The notes under the pieces were generated by a model. The model ran no database searches. It was not told where the DNA came from and worked only from the letters and a program-made list of their open reading frames with translations. A program made the position numbers and the translations under genes. From Pictodentalium vernedei (Eukaryota > Mollusca > Scaphopoda > Dentaliida > Dentaliidae): a stretch of DNA of 64,000 nucleotides. The first letter of the stretch is position 1, and each line of letters opens with the position of its first letter. The DNA lies in assembly GCA_031216915.1 (NCBI GenBank), contig CM062289.1:249979113-250043112 (forward strand), read 5' to 3'. This document shows positions 1-10,699 of this stretch, piece by piece.

Positions 1-144
1 AAATTTTATAAACTAATATTTCAACAAATAAATATTGATATCGTCTACGTCATTCGAACTGTATCATCAAGGTATGCTGATTTGTTCCGACTGAAGGATC
101 AAGTCCAGGTTTTGGTACGTATGTTTAGATATATGAACAGTCTT

Positions 145-220
145 TCGATATACCAGTATACCGCGGTATATTTTGGAATACCGATACCGGTATTCAGTTT
201 CGAATACCGTGAAGCCCTAG
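145..220. repeat. Palindromic TACCG/CGGTA-rich transposon end (hAT-like?)
   Basis: The segment is built of alternating TACCG and CGGTA words and ends in ATACCGTGAAGCCCTAG. Read on the minus strand this begins CTAGGGCTTCACGGTAT, which resembles the tips of hAT-type elements carrying GGTATACCG repeats. No second end or target duplication was located, so the assignment is tentative. Confidence 0.3.
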
Positions 221-1116
221 ACACTAAACACCGAGTTTGAAAGTTTGTATTTACCGGAACCCAGGAATGGGGTAATTAAATGAAGATTACACAAAAACCC
301 TAGATTTTCTTTGATTACATGCTTGACACATTTTTTTCCTTTTACCCGAAACTGTATGACCAGAAACGAAACACGCCAACAATTCTACTACGAAATATAA
401 TTCGACGTCTGTCAAGTCGATGGATATCAATAAATTGTTTTTTTTTTATTTATCTGGTATTCTTTAAGGGAACACATATATAAAGACTATTTTTCTTCTT
501 CCAAGCAATTACCAAGTCCAATGAGCAGTGTGCGATCATTTCCATCTTGTACCCCTTCAGCAGAATCTGTTCTGTCCCGAATACAGTTTTTTTTTCACCC
601 CTTTGTCTGTTTCGCAGAGAACCGACTTTTCTTTTTGCAAGTTCACAGCTGTATTCCGTGAGTAAAAGACGAGAAACATTTCTTCTTACTTTGTCAGGTT
701 TCAATAAATATGAAAATTTAAATGTCTGAAAGTTTCAAAACAAGAAAAATATGGAAAATGACAATTCTTAACTAGAAAAATTATGTTTGTTTACTGGTTC
801 AGTTCTTATCAAACAACACGGACAGGCGTATTAATATTGTTCTCCTACTCAGTGCTAAGTTCACATTTGAAACTTTACCGAAATAATTTCATAATTTCAC
901 CACAAAGTAATGATTGCAACAAACTTCTAAATATTATCCAAAACATCTCTGGACGTTTCGTTTCAAGACCCAACAAAGGTATAGTTCGGTTCTATAAACA
1001 GTGATGGCGAGGAGATTACAGTGTAAACTGGTTAATGGCCCGTTCAGCTTTGGCATCCTTTTTGTGATCTCCATAATGTGTCTTTCAAATGCTTAATATC
1101 CATGTAAAGCTCTCAG
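221..1116. other. AT-rich stretch, no gene recognised
   Basis: Homopolymer T runs and short ORFs of at most 84 codons without recognisable domains are all that is visible. Nothing is supported here. Confidence 0.5.
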
Positions 1117-1445
1117 ACCTCCAGTCTTATTATGTCGGGAATTCGACGTTGTTATGGCTAGGAATCAGTCTAGCACTTAAATTGCCCGTCGCCCACGTTT
1201 AGATTCCATCACCTGGTTCGCTTTTCCGACCAACTGAAAAAACTGAATCTAAAAAATATCTGAAACATTCATTTTCTTCGAATCAACACAAGAAATCGTT
1301 GAACCGTTAATGAATAAATATATACGAAAACTCACCACAACGAAAGGTTAATGATAATGCCGAGTAGTTTCACTAATTCTATTAAATTGCGGTTTTCAAG
1401 CTTAATTAAACGCTCATTGATTGGAATATCTGTAGCTGGAGTTGG
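1117..1445 (+). repeat. Dispersed repeat R1, copy 1
   Basis: This segment shares ordered words with 10735-10860 and 11100-11900: GAATTCGACG, CAGTCTAGCAC, TTTAGATT, a run containing TTCGCTTTTCC, AACATTCATTTTCTT, and the downstream GATTGGAATATCTGTA. It lacks the SINE that splits the copy near 11.4 kb, so it serves as an approximate paralogous empty site. The class of the repeat is unknown; a hairpin-forming central part in the second copy suggests a non-autonomous DNA transposon. Confidence 0.6.
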
Positions 1446-2506
1446 GAGGTACATCACATTTCATCCACGGTAGTCTGCACGCAAACTCCGCGTAATGCGC
1501 GTAAATAAACATGCAGCCCATAACATCGTTGTATTCTTTACATAATTGGAATGGTTGTCTGAGAGCTTGGAAATATTATTGTTGTTGATCGGTGTGGGTA
1601 TCGGATCGGAAAATCGGATCCAGAAACGAGGCCTGCTGAATGTCAGACGCAAATATCTTGTCTTCTCACACTCAGAACCAAGCGTGGATATCGTTTCTCC
1701 CACCGAAATACCAACTTGCCATCATTTGAAACAGAAGACATGATTCGCCGATCTATCTGAAGGCGGAATGATCGTTGACAAAATCCATTTTCGTATTTTG
1801 AAAGTGCGGCAAAATGTTTAGTATATACCAAGGGCATATACGATCAGCAGTATACATGAGGGGATGGTTAATGCGTCGAAAGGATGATAAAAATACCGAG
1901 ATGTACCATTAATTCATCACAGATCTTATGGCGTTGACATTTACTTGACGTGATGTCGTGTTACGTTGATGGGTGAGATACGCCTGTCCCAACCTGGTTC
2001 TCACTCGAAAATACGTGTTTGGAGAGGTTGGGAGTGAGAAAAAAGAGTATCATGGTCACTCACGTAGCACGTCACCTCTTAGTAAACCTCAATATCACGA
2101 GCTTCGTCATAGTCCATTTCGGCAGTTTACCCATTACCGCAAACGCCTTTGGTACTACAACACTTTGTAGCTATTTTGGGATTAGCGATTACAATTTTGT
2201 CAACAAGTGTTCCGCCATCAAGGGGACACATGATCAGTCTTTGAACCCAAATGATGGCTTATGATGTCACGTTGGCATTTGTGTTCGAAAAAACGAGAGT
2301 TTCAGATGTGGCTGGACAGATAATTTTCAGTCGACAAGCCGGATGGCTTGCTCACAGGGCTTACCTCTCAGGTGAGATTTCCTCATCCGAAACCCATTCT
2401 TTTCGATAATAATCAGTTCCCATGTGGTGAAAGAATGTTGTTTGTTGTGAGTATCAAATCTGTGGAACGCGTAAGGAAGCCAGCCAAATGTTTCGTATTA
2501 CAACCT
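1446..2506. other. No gene recognised
   Basis: Only short ORFs (up to 83 codons) with no recognisable motif are present, and no tandem or inverted structure stood out. Confidence 0.5.
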
Positions 2507-2759
2507 TTTTATGCCAGCGTCTTTTTGAAAAGCAGACGACACTTGCAAACAAAATTATTCAATAACTATTTTTTTAATTTTTTGGCTTCAAAAACATAAC
2601 GTATGACATCTCATTGGAACGAGCTCAGCGAGCACGTTTCAATGAAGGGTCATAAGCTATGTTTTTGAGGCCAAAAATTAAAAACTAATTAAAATTGAAT
2701 GATGATTTTTTGTGAATAGCGCTAGAAGGTTTTGGCAGTTACTTTGGGTAAAGGGTTAA
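2507..2759 (+). mobile_element. Degenerate TTAA-type MITE, subfamily B
   Basis: Contains the subfamily B words AAAGCAGACGACACTTGC, CTCATTGGAACGAGCTC and a tail of GGGTAAAGGGTTAA. The central palindrome is eroded (AGCGAGCACGTTTCAATG). The left tip is too degraded to place exactly; the right TTAA is at 2756-2759. Confidence 0.75.
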
Positions 2760-3292
2760 TCAGAAAATCGAAGAAAAAATATCCATTCGTGATTGCTTTA
2801 AAAAAATGTCCACGTTTCAATAAATCAACAAATGCGAGTAATTTGTCCAGAATGCGACTTTACATTCAGTTTAATTCACTTTTATTCCTGAAGGAGAATG
2901 GGTTTTAATTCCAGTCATCTTCTGGCTTCGTTACTATGTTAACCAAACTGTCATCAAATGACAAGTCCCCAAGAACCAAGGTCTGATTCATTAGCTGCAG
3001 AGATAATTTATGTTCTACGTGATTTGTAAAAACACACCAAAAATAAATCAAGAAATAAGGCCAAAAAAAATTAATCTTTTGATTTTCAGGCACCGGTGCA
3101 TTCATTTTGTCGGACCGCGTTCGCCATTTTTATTTCGGAGGCAAAATTCAAAATGTACAAAGCTACCATGTGATTTTAGCGGTATTAAGCATTATACATT
3201 GTTTATACAGTATTGTTATTCTCTTCGCGAAATGCAACACAGTTCTTATATGAATACAAAATAAAAATTTATTTAACTGGTTGAGGTCTAGA

Positions 3293-3390
3293 TTATTTTT
3301 GATGATCTGATTTTGTTCATCAAAAATTGTTCTATTACAAATTATTGGAGAGTGCCAACAGGCACTCTCCAATAATTTGTAATAGAACAA
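3293..3390. repeat. Tandem pair of hairpins, one with perfect 30-bp arms
   Basis: Positions 3327-3356 and 3361-3390 are exact reverse complements separated by the 4-nt spacer AACA. Immediately upstream, TTTTTGATGA (3295-3304) and TCATCAAAAA (3317-3326) form a second smaller stem. Perfect arms imply recent formation or active homogenisation. The family is unknown, and no flanking duplication is obvious. Confidence 0.8.
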
Positions 3391-3568
3391 ATTGGTATAA
3401 ACAAACTATTATTTACGTTTAACTGAATACGAAACGTGGGTAAGGAAAATATAACTTTTGCACTGGTACCCTCATTTCTCCGAAAGGCCTGATTGTGGCT
3501 TCTAACATGAGGCGTCACATAGTATGTTTTTTGTTGAAATTGTTTGAACCACATATTTTGTCAACTGT

Positions 3569-4147
3569 TTAACCTTGTGCACAACAAACACGATATCAAA
3601 ATGTATTAGTTTAATTATATGTTTTAAAATTAAAAAAAACACATCAACAAAAACACACCATGTGACCCCCCAAATGGAACGAACTCGATGAGCTCGTTCC
3701 AATGAGAGGTTACATGATATGATTTTGTTGAAATTTTTGTTGAACCTTTTTTCTTAAAGTAAATATATGTATTGATCTCTTCTGTCTTTTAGATCGAGCT
3801 CGTTCTAATGAAGGTGTGTGTGTGGAAGGGTGGGGGCGTGGCGGTCGTGTCACATTTTATGTTTTTCGTGAAATTTTATGAATATTTTTTTCAACTGCTC
3901 ATTTTGGAAATTACGTGCTCGGATGCTGTTGACTCGTTAGGTAATGATTTGATTTGTACATTACGCCGGCGGACGGATGCTGTTATTTCGTTAGGTAAAG
4001 ATTTAATTTGTAAATTACGCTGGTGGATGCTGTTGATTCATTAGGTAAAGATTTAATTTGTAAATTACGTCGGCGGATGCTGCTGATTCGTTAGGTAAAT
4101 AGTTAATTTGTGGGCGGGTGCATCCGATTCGTTTGGTAAAGGGTTAT
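3569..4147 (+). mobile_element. TTAA-type MITE, subfamily A, with expanded 3' end
   Basis: Starts at a TTAA followed by a degraded tip and the subfamily A word GATATCAAAATGTATTA. The core near 3660-3720 (CATGTGACCC, AACTCGATGAGCTCGTTCC) is recognisable. The 3' end is abnormal: the terminal segment that reads once in other copies (CGGCGGATGC, GATTCGTTAGGTAAA) is tandemly repeated about five times, so the element reaches about 579 bp instead of about 250. Confidence 0.75.
3905..4143 (+). repeat. Tandem amplification of a MITE 3' terminus
   Basis: Five consecutive diverged units of about 45-55 bp each contain AATTTGTAAATTACG, GGCGGATGCTG and GATTCGTTAGGTAAA. The word order equals the right terminus of subfamily A MITEs elsewhere in the window, so the repeat arose by duplication of the transposon end. 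Confidence 0.8.
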
Positions 4148-4407
4148 TAAGGAATAAAAAGTGCATTGTTATATCTGGACGGATTCTTAAAAGATTATTA
4201 AGCGAACAGAGTCATTGGACAGAATGGTCGTGTGAAAAAATGATGGCCATCGGAGATAAACTGATTAGTTGCCCAGGTATATCGGAAATCGACCAGACTT
4301 TCTACTTTTTTATACTTAATTTTGTCGAGCATAATGCTTTATCTAATGTTGAACATATTTCGAAAGATGCGTAACAATGGACAGTAATTATTGAACTACC
4401 GTGACTA

Positions 4408-4656
4408 TTAAGCATTTACCCAACGCAGACGATATCAAAATTTATTATTTTAAATATCATTTTTTCAAATTTTTCAAAAAATTTCAACAAAACCATATCA
4501 TGTGACCCCTCGTTGGAACGAGCTCGACGAGCTCGTTCCAACGAGGGGTCACATGATATGGTTTTGTTGAAATTTTTTGAAAAATAATATTTTTTCAACT
4601 GCTGAATTTGCATATTACGCGGGCGGATGCGGCCGATTCGTTGGGTAAAGGGTTAA
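4408..4656 (+). mobile_element. Complete TTAA-type MITE, subfamily A (249 bp)
   Basis: Flanked by TTAA at 4408-4411 and 4653-4656. The right tip reads GTTGGGTAAAGGG; the left tip is mutated (GCATTTACCCAACG). Inner inverted arms run from AACAAAACCATATCATGTG to its complement around a perfect palindrome containing CGAGCTCGACGAGCTCG. TTAA targets plus a tip beginning CCC are the signature of piggyBac superfamily elements; there is no ORF, so mobilisation must be in trans. Confidence 0.88.
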
Positions 4657-6079
4657 GCATTATAAGTTATTGTAATGAATATACAGCGATCTATCTTCGT
4701 TTACCTTTGTTATTTTGTGTACTGTTGTACATTGTGTTGCTTGTTCTTCTTTGTACCTGTTGCGTACTGAACATAATTTCAAATAAATATTGTTTAAACT
4801 AATGAATTGACGGTAACATGGACTGTGGTTTGCGGCTTGGAGCTTGTGTTCAACCGAGACGTCAATTCATCGCAATAACGCATACGTTTCATAAAGACAC
4901 TACCCATAGCCCAAACCTACACCGACAGACGAACAAGGCAACTTGAATAAATAATGCAACTGTAACGATAACAAATTTGGTAAATAGGTCTCTCGTGCAC
5001 CCCACGACGTCACGAGACATAAAAAAATCAATAACTTAGATAAAGGACGAGATTTCTCCATCTCATTTCAAATCATGAACTTATATGTTGGTTGTGAGTA
5101 TACATTCATAGAATGACCACTGGCCTCGAAAAATACTATTTTTAGGCAGTATGAACTTTGAAACTCCTACCATTGTTATCCTGTTTTCAAATATTTCGCG
5201 CAGTGGCGTCAGATGGAAACAATGCTACTGGAGCCGTAAACACAGGGAAAACTAATCAAGCTCTCGTCCAGTCATAGGGCGAGGATTTTAGTCATATTGG
5301 AACATGAATATATTAAGAAGCTGTTCTTCAAATGAACTCCATTCCGAGAAAGAATTTGCGCTATTGTGTTTCATAGGCGCGGATATAAGATACAGTTGGA
5401 GGCGAGAGAACTGGAGTAAAAAACAAGGGACTAAGGCCAATAGGTTAGGAAGAATAACAAAATGACATAAAGACACAAAATTTAATATACGTTTTCTGTG
5501 ATTTGTTTGGGGTTGATTTTGCCGGTTAACCAGGAGAAACATTCAAATATTCTCTGTATCGTGGGAAATAAACAAAATGTAGTCCTCATTTTTCGACAGA
5601 ATTCAGGAAATCCGTTACATTTAATATTCCCGTCACAGAAAACTACGAGAATCTCTATGAATTTCTGTTCTTTCCAGTGACCTATTTCGTATCTTTCATT
5701 TGCTCTTTCATTACAATATAATGTTGTTTAAACATGCTTCTGACTAGTACTCGGTGAGTCTTGATTTTTTGCTCCAATCGAATCGGACAAAAAAGAAAAT
5801 CTCACAACGAATTAAACCTACAATCGAATCGCATTTTCCAATAATAGTGTGTTTGGTACTGTTTATCGTGAATTATCCCCCTCGAATATCAAGCAACATT
5901 TAGTATAGGATACTGTACTGGGCTATTGCGTAACGTCATACGCCCACATAAAACGTCAACATGGAACAAACTATCCAGTACGAAATAGCACCTGGTATGT
6001 AAGGGAGATAATCAACCTTATGATGCGTGTATAATTTTCTAGAGATTCATATTCTTCCCGAATATCCCAACGGATTTCG
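4657..6079. other. No gene recognised
   Basis: Short ORFs only. A short interrupted inverted repeat (CTCGTG / CACGAG near 4990-5018) is the only structure noticed. Confidence 0.5.
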
Positions 6080-6480
6080 AATCGAAAGGAATCACTGAAA
6101 GGACTAACTCTGAACCACCAGGGGTACAGACCGTACATCCTATACTATCGCAGTAGACAACCATGCATTACCTCACCCACCGCACTGTACCGCCTGACCT
6201 GCATTACATACTACCTACACCAGTCATAGGATAATATAAAGTTGGATTAGTTGTTTCAAGGACTACCATGGAACCTACATGGGTATATAACGCCCATTCT
6301 ATACTACCGCACCTGCCGGCTATGCATTGCCCACACCCACTCCACAATACTGCATGGCATAGCATTACGTACTACCTATAGCAGTCATAAGATAGTATAT
6401 ACATTAGGTGGATTAGTAATACCGGGTGTAAGAACGGAACTAAAGTGGTATAGCGCCCATACTGTACTACCATATTACCC
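6080..6480 (+). repeat. Degenerate tandem repeat, about 162-bp unit, 2.5 copies
   Basis: The motif CTATACTATCGC / CTATACTACCGC / CTGTACTACCAT recurs near 6137, 6299 and 6464. The associated words GCATTACRTACTACCTA, AGTCATA and GGATTAGT keep their order between copies. Units are strongly diverged, so this is an old duplication. Confidence 0.65.
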
Positions 6481-6862
6481 CCGAGACGAAAAGTCCGACA
6501 AACCCTGACACGAACGACGTAATGTCGGGTTGTTCAGTGGACAACGACAACGGTCAATGTTCTATAACGTTTCGTACGTATCATGACGCCACGACGCCAA
6601 TGGCAACGTCAATCGTTATGCAAGGTAAAACTTTCAAGAAAACACACCTTCCTCATCAATATTCCATCGTATACCCATACTATATACCCAGAATCATGTG
6701 TGTACATATATCGCTTTCCATACCATAGCATACTATATGTGCTGTACATACACCACATGCCGGATCAAGCTGGATAGAACCGAAATTTTACACTGGAAAA
6801 AAGTTGCAGCGGCAAAAGACCGGGTAACCGGACCTCAATCGTCCCTGCTATTCTACTAACCT

Positions 6863-7256
6863 ATTTATTTATTGGTGTTTAAGGTCACATACTTGTGCAC
6901 AATGGCTAATCATGACCGTGACAGTTTTACGGGTGGAGGAAGCCGGAGTACCCGGAGAGAACCACCGAGCAACGACGAGCAGCTGCTAGCTCCCCAACAT
7001 CGTAACTCGGCACAGCAGCACAGGCAGGGTTAGATTGGTTTAAGACATGCGCACCATCGACGTGCAGTACGCCTTAGTACACCGCGTCAGCGTGCCCCCA
7101 TGTGGACAATCGGGGTTAAGTGCCTTGCCCAAGGACACATCGCGGGAGTCCGAATCGATCGCTCAGACGGTCACCCATCCAAGGACTAACCGGGCTTGAC
7201 GTTGCTTAACTTCGGTGATCTGACGAGGACCGGTTACCGCAACGCCACCACGCCCC
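6863..7256 (-). mobile_element. 5S rRNA-headed SINE with 12-bp target duplication
   Basis: On the minus strand the element begins with a 5S rRNA-like head (7256 down to about 7162). It continues with a body containing TGTCCTTGGGCAAGGCACTT and CCTCCACCCGTAAAACTG, and ends in a short AATAAATAAAT tail. It is flanked by TTCTACTAACCT (6851-6862) and TTCTACTAATCT (7257-7268), a 12-bp duplication with one mismatch. The body is shared with tRNA-headed SINEs at 7.4, 11.4, 12.2 and 13.7 kb. No protein is encoded; retroposition needs LINE machinery in trans. Confidence 0.9.
7162..7256 (-). promoter_or_regulatory. 5S rRNA-derived internal Pol III promoter of the SINE
   Basis: The minus strand reads CTCGTCAGATC, GAAGTTAAGCA, GGTTAGTCCTTGGATGGG and TGACCGTCTGAG in the order and spacing of animal 5S rRNA. 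These blocks correspond to the box A, intermediate element and box C control region. Substitutions and the missing 5S 3' end show it is a SINE head rather than a working rRNA gene. Confidence 0.85.
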
Positions 7257-7401
7257 TTCTACTAATCTAACTCCTTGGAGGACATCCTACCTGTCTCTTC
7301 ACTGTTTTGTGTAATATTCTTCTGGGCGTGATAATGTTATTGAGGGTCTGTAGATCAACTTGTCATAAAATTAGAATCTTGTTTTGTTCCAACACACTAA
7401 A

Positions 7402-7638
7402 ATAGGAAGCTCATCTGTTAGAGCCTTGGACTTTAAACCGAAAGGTCGACAGTTGATCTGCACTGCCTTTGATGAAGATACTTAATCCCGACCGTCTATA
7501 TGCGCCATGTGATAAGGGAGCTGACAGTTGTTCGCCGTTGCTCGGTGGTTCTCTCCGCGTATTCCGGCTTCCTCCACCCGTAAAACTGTCACGGTCATGT
7601 TTGGCCATTGCGCAGAAATATGTGACCTTAAACACCAC

Positions 7639-7689
<51 letters not shown>

Positions 7690-7692
7690 ATA
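7402..7692 (+). mobile_element. tRNA-headed SINE with long (AAAT)n tail
   Basis: The head carries an A-box-like GCTCATCTGTTAGAGC and a degenerate B box (GGTCGACAGTTGATC). It joins the shared body at GAGCTGACAGTTGTTCG and CTTCCTCCACCCGTAAAACT, then an AAAT/AATA microsatellite tail from about 7641. The middle of the body (the CCTTGGGCAAGG part) is missing, so this is an internally deleted copy. Long tails of this kind usually indicate a fairly young insertion. Confidence 0.82.
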
Positions 7693-8108
7693 TAAAGCCT
7701 CGAACTATGCTATTAAAAACAACGCGTTGTTTCACAGAGCGTCTGCTCCAAAAATGGTCCCCAAAGACGTAGATATTTTGAAGCATTCAATAACAGAATT
7801 GTATCGAAACAATGGATCAAAATACGAACACTATATTTTCTAAACACGTAGCGTACGGAAGGTGAACAAACTGTTAGACATCGCGGTTCATGTTTCGCGC
7901 AAGAATACACTGCTTACACTTTCTGGAATGTTTTTGAAAGTTTGTGCTTCATTCCTTTCAAAGTATGAGTTTAATGGACAGAAAAAGGGCACACCATGCG
8001 GTAGACTTAGTCCTATTATGATTTATTGGAACCAAATATATATGAACAAATGTTGGTTATATACAGAATCTCCAATATTAGAGGAACGATTTTATATGAT
8101 ACTTTTTT
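7693..8108. other. No gene recognised
   Basis: ORFs of up to 87 codons without recognisable motifs; nothing else is supported. Confidence 0.5.
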
Positions 8109-8158
8109 CACTAAGATCCATCTGAGCTGAGATTTACCGAGGCGTTGATCGATTTTAG

Positions 8159-8589
8159 CAGAAGCGGCGGAACCAGGAGGCAGAGGGGACACTGTCCCTC
8201 CACTTTTTTCCACAGACATGTTGCGTGGTTACACAATGAGATAAATGGGCGCATGCAAACGTGCCAATATAAGGCATTCCTGTAATATATTATTTGTAAA
8301 TCCAAACAACATTTGGCCAATGAATCACACCTTCGTCCGCTTCACTCCGTTTCTTCTACTTCGACCATCTTCCAACCCTAAGTCAAGCCTTTGTGTTGGG
8401 AGATGACTGACGTAGAAGAAATGGACAGGGCAGTGACCACACCGCGACATACTCATCTAAACAAGACACTATAGTGTGTCACGGTACATTTACCGATATA
8501 CGATTGTAACTTTTCCTCCCATTTGGCTGAACCATGGTAGTCTTGGAAATTTGTGCCCCTCCACTTTTATCTAACTTCCGCCGCCTCTG
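8159..8589. mobile_element. hAT-like MITE with 8-bp target duplication
   Basis: Terminal inverted repeats are CAGAAGCGGCGGAA on the left and TTCCGCCGCCTCTG on the right (one mismatch). An exact 8-bp duplication GATTTTAG lies at 8151-8158 and 8590-8597. Tips beginning CAG with 8-bp duplications are typical of the hAT superfamily. The 431-bp interior has no transposase, so it is non-autonomous. Confidence 0.88.
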
Positions 8590-8597
8590 GATTTTAG

Positions 8598-9125
8598 TGA
8601 AGGAGAAACCTAACGTAGCGGCGAAAACCGTTCGCGCTCTTCGCAAAAATCACCAACAAAATTTTATTATTTTTTTCATTTATTGTTTCGATAACATAGC
8701 TTACAGTACGTGGAGGGTGTATTATCACCAAATCATCCGCAGAGTGGAGATTCCACCCAAGCAATAATTGCAAATTTGTTGCAAAGCATAACCAGCACAA
8801 GCAAAGTTTCAGCCAATGGACCTCCGGGTTAAACCCGGAGGTCCATTGGCTGAAACATTGCTTGTGTTTTTTGTCGATGTGTACAAAATTTGAAAGTTAT
8901 AGCTTGGGTGATATCTCCACTCCGCGGGTGATTTAGTTACAACCCACTCTCCACGTACTGTATGACCGCTCACTGGAACGAGCTCGTTAAAATAAGGGGC
9001 CATAGCTATGTTTTCGAGTCAAAAACTGAATTTTCTGTGTTTTCAAGGAAAAGAAGAGAATTCTTTTGTTATACGGGAAAGGTTTTATTTGCAAGCGCTG
9101 TCTACTGTTCGTATTTGGTAAATGA
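8598..9125 (-). mobile_element. Old subfamily B MITE split by a younger MITE
   Basis: The left half (8598-8701) keeps CCTAACGTAGCGGC, CGCTCTTCGCAAAAATC and ATTATTTTTTTCATT. The right half (8963 onward) keeps GCTCACTGGAACGAGCTCG, GGGGCCATAGCTATGTTTT and GCAAGCGCTGTCTACTG. The interruption is the TA-flanked element at 8704-8960. Both tips are degraded. Confidence 0.7.
8704..8960. mobile_element. TA-flanked palindromic MITE (Tc1/mariner-like), nested
   Basis: Tips CAGTACGTGGAG and CTCCACGTACTG are exact inverse complements, flanked by TA at 8702-8703 and 8961-8962. The centre is a long palindrome (TTTCAGCCAATGGACCTCCG with its complement) around GGGTTAAACCC. TA duplication with a CAGT tip fits the Tc1/mariner superfamily. 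It lies inside a subfamily B MITE, so it is younger than that copy. Confidence 0.87.
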
Positions 9126-9290
9126 AATAGAAAAGAGAAGATTAATTCAAATCTACTTCCGAAACCAACTCATTCACAATCATACGACGTCGACGTTAAC
9201 TACCTACGTCACACGTATATTAGACGTGTTTTGAGCGTTATTTGAATGTGATGAGCTATTTAATGACGATTGTGTGATAATAAAAGTGCC

Positions 9291-10099
9291 TGGCAGTGTT
9301 TCAATTAATCATTTCACCGAGGTGATAATTCAGAATTTTTATTGTCTTGAAGCTTGTATATAAGTAAGGGAATACTGTCCAGAATGTATAGTGGGTTTTT
9401 TCACTAATGGAAATTCAACGAGGTCACAAAGTTATCGATTTTAGATTTCCCGGTGACAAAACGACTCTAATCTACCATGTTCTCGCGATACGGACACTTT
9501 TAGATATAAATGTTCTCACGAAGAAACATTATAAACCAATTTCCTATAATATACTTATACACCAGGCTGGCACTTCTGATAATGGGCAATTTATTTAAAG
9601 CCCTTAAAGGAATGTACAGTTATTAGTATATATTGATGGACAGCAGAATGAGGGCTTCGCGACACATTCTATTTGTCAAGTATTTCAACATGAAAATGTT
9701 GAGGGCCATTGCTTGTTTCGTTTCAAACTCTCATGCGACAACACAAATCACATGATACAGAGCTTGACACCTATTTAAATTCTGAAAATGGCTGTCTGTA
9801 AGCGTGGATGCAACGGTATTGTTGTTCTTTGCTTTGGATTGTTCAGTCTGCCGCCTTAAAGTGTGTTATAATCTCATGTAGACTTGGGTAATTCAGTAAA
9901 AATATGATGACATTGTTTTTACAGCACCAAATGAAGCTTACCCTGTATTACATGGACGGCCTTATCTGACCAGCGCCACTCACAAGCAATCTCCTTTTAA
10001 ATGTCATTGTTTATTTCAACGTCTGCCTCAAAAAATAGCTTAAGACTCCTCGTTAAAAGGAGCTGGTCGAAGTTTAAATGAGATAGCGGATACATTCTT
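9291..10099. other. No gene recognised
   Basis: AT-rich sequence with short ORFs; no repeat or motif was identified. Confidence 0.5.
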
Positions 10100-10349
10100 T
10101 TAACCCTTTACCCAACATGAAAAGCAGACGACACTTGCAAAAACAATTCTTGAATAACCATTATTTTCATTTTTTGTCTCAAAAACATAGGTTATGACCC
10201 CTCATTGGAACGAGCTCGATGAGCTCGCTCCAATGAGGAATCATAACCTATGTTTTAGAGACACAAAATGAAAAAATAATGAAAATTAATTGGCGAGTTT
10301 TGAGAATAGCGCTGGCCGCTTTTGGTCGTTACGTTAGGTAAAGAGTTAA
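10100..10349 (+). mobile_element. Complete TTAA-type MITE, subfamily B (250 bp)
   Basis: TTAA at 10100-10103 and 10346-10349 encloses a CCCTTTACCCAAC left tip and a GTTAGGTAAAGAG right tip. Subfamily B words AAAAGCAGACGACACTTGC and AATAGCGCTGGCC flank inner arms (CAAAAACATAGGTTATGACC) and a GGAACGAGCTCGATGAGCTC core. Confidence 0.88.
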
Positions 10350-10699
10350 ACAGATGAAATGTTAAATTGTATCTGCGCGCCTGAAAAAGTAAAGAGATGT
10401 TTTGAATGGGTAACTCCCAATCTTCACATGAAGCAGTTTTCAGACCCCCCCCCCCCCCCCAATAACTTGAAAAACGAGTGCTGTATCTTCGAATTATAGA
10501 CAGAAGCATCATTATATGGGGTTCGTTGAAATTGTTTCGCCTAAGCTATGTTTTCAAAAGTAAAATAGATAAAAAAATAAATGTTTGTCCACTAATTTTG
10601 TGCATCCCGAGGGAGGGGAGTCTGGTTGATGTGTTAGAAGACATATCAACATTATAATGTTGTGAACTCACTCTTCTTTTTATTCCGCACACCAACACA

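Larger units (their letters stand above)
8109..9290 (+). repeat. Composite locus D1, paralogous to 61905-62680
   Basis: The left edge (CACTAAGATC, GGTTTACCGAGGC-like, GATCGATTTTA) matches 61905-61948. The right part (AGATTAATTCAAAT, CTACTTCCGAAA, TATTAGACGTGTTTTGAG, ATGAGCTAT) matches 62525-62660. Between them this copy has received a hAT-like MITE (8159-8589) and a TA-flanked MITE (8704-8960), whereas the other locus received a subfamily A MITE. The shared backbone also carries an old subfamily B MITE. Confidence 0.75.

Noticed and set aside
7162-7256. A functional 5S rRNA gene
   Set aside because: It is truncated, substituted and fused to a SINE body with target duplications, so it is a SINE head.
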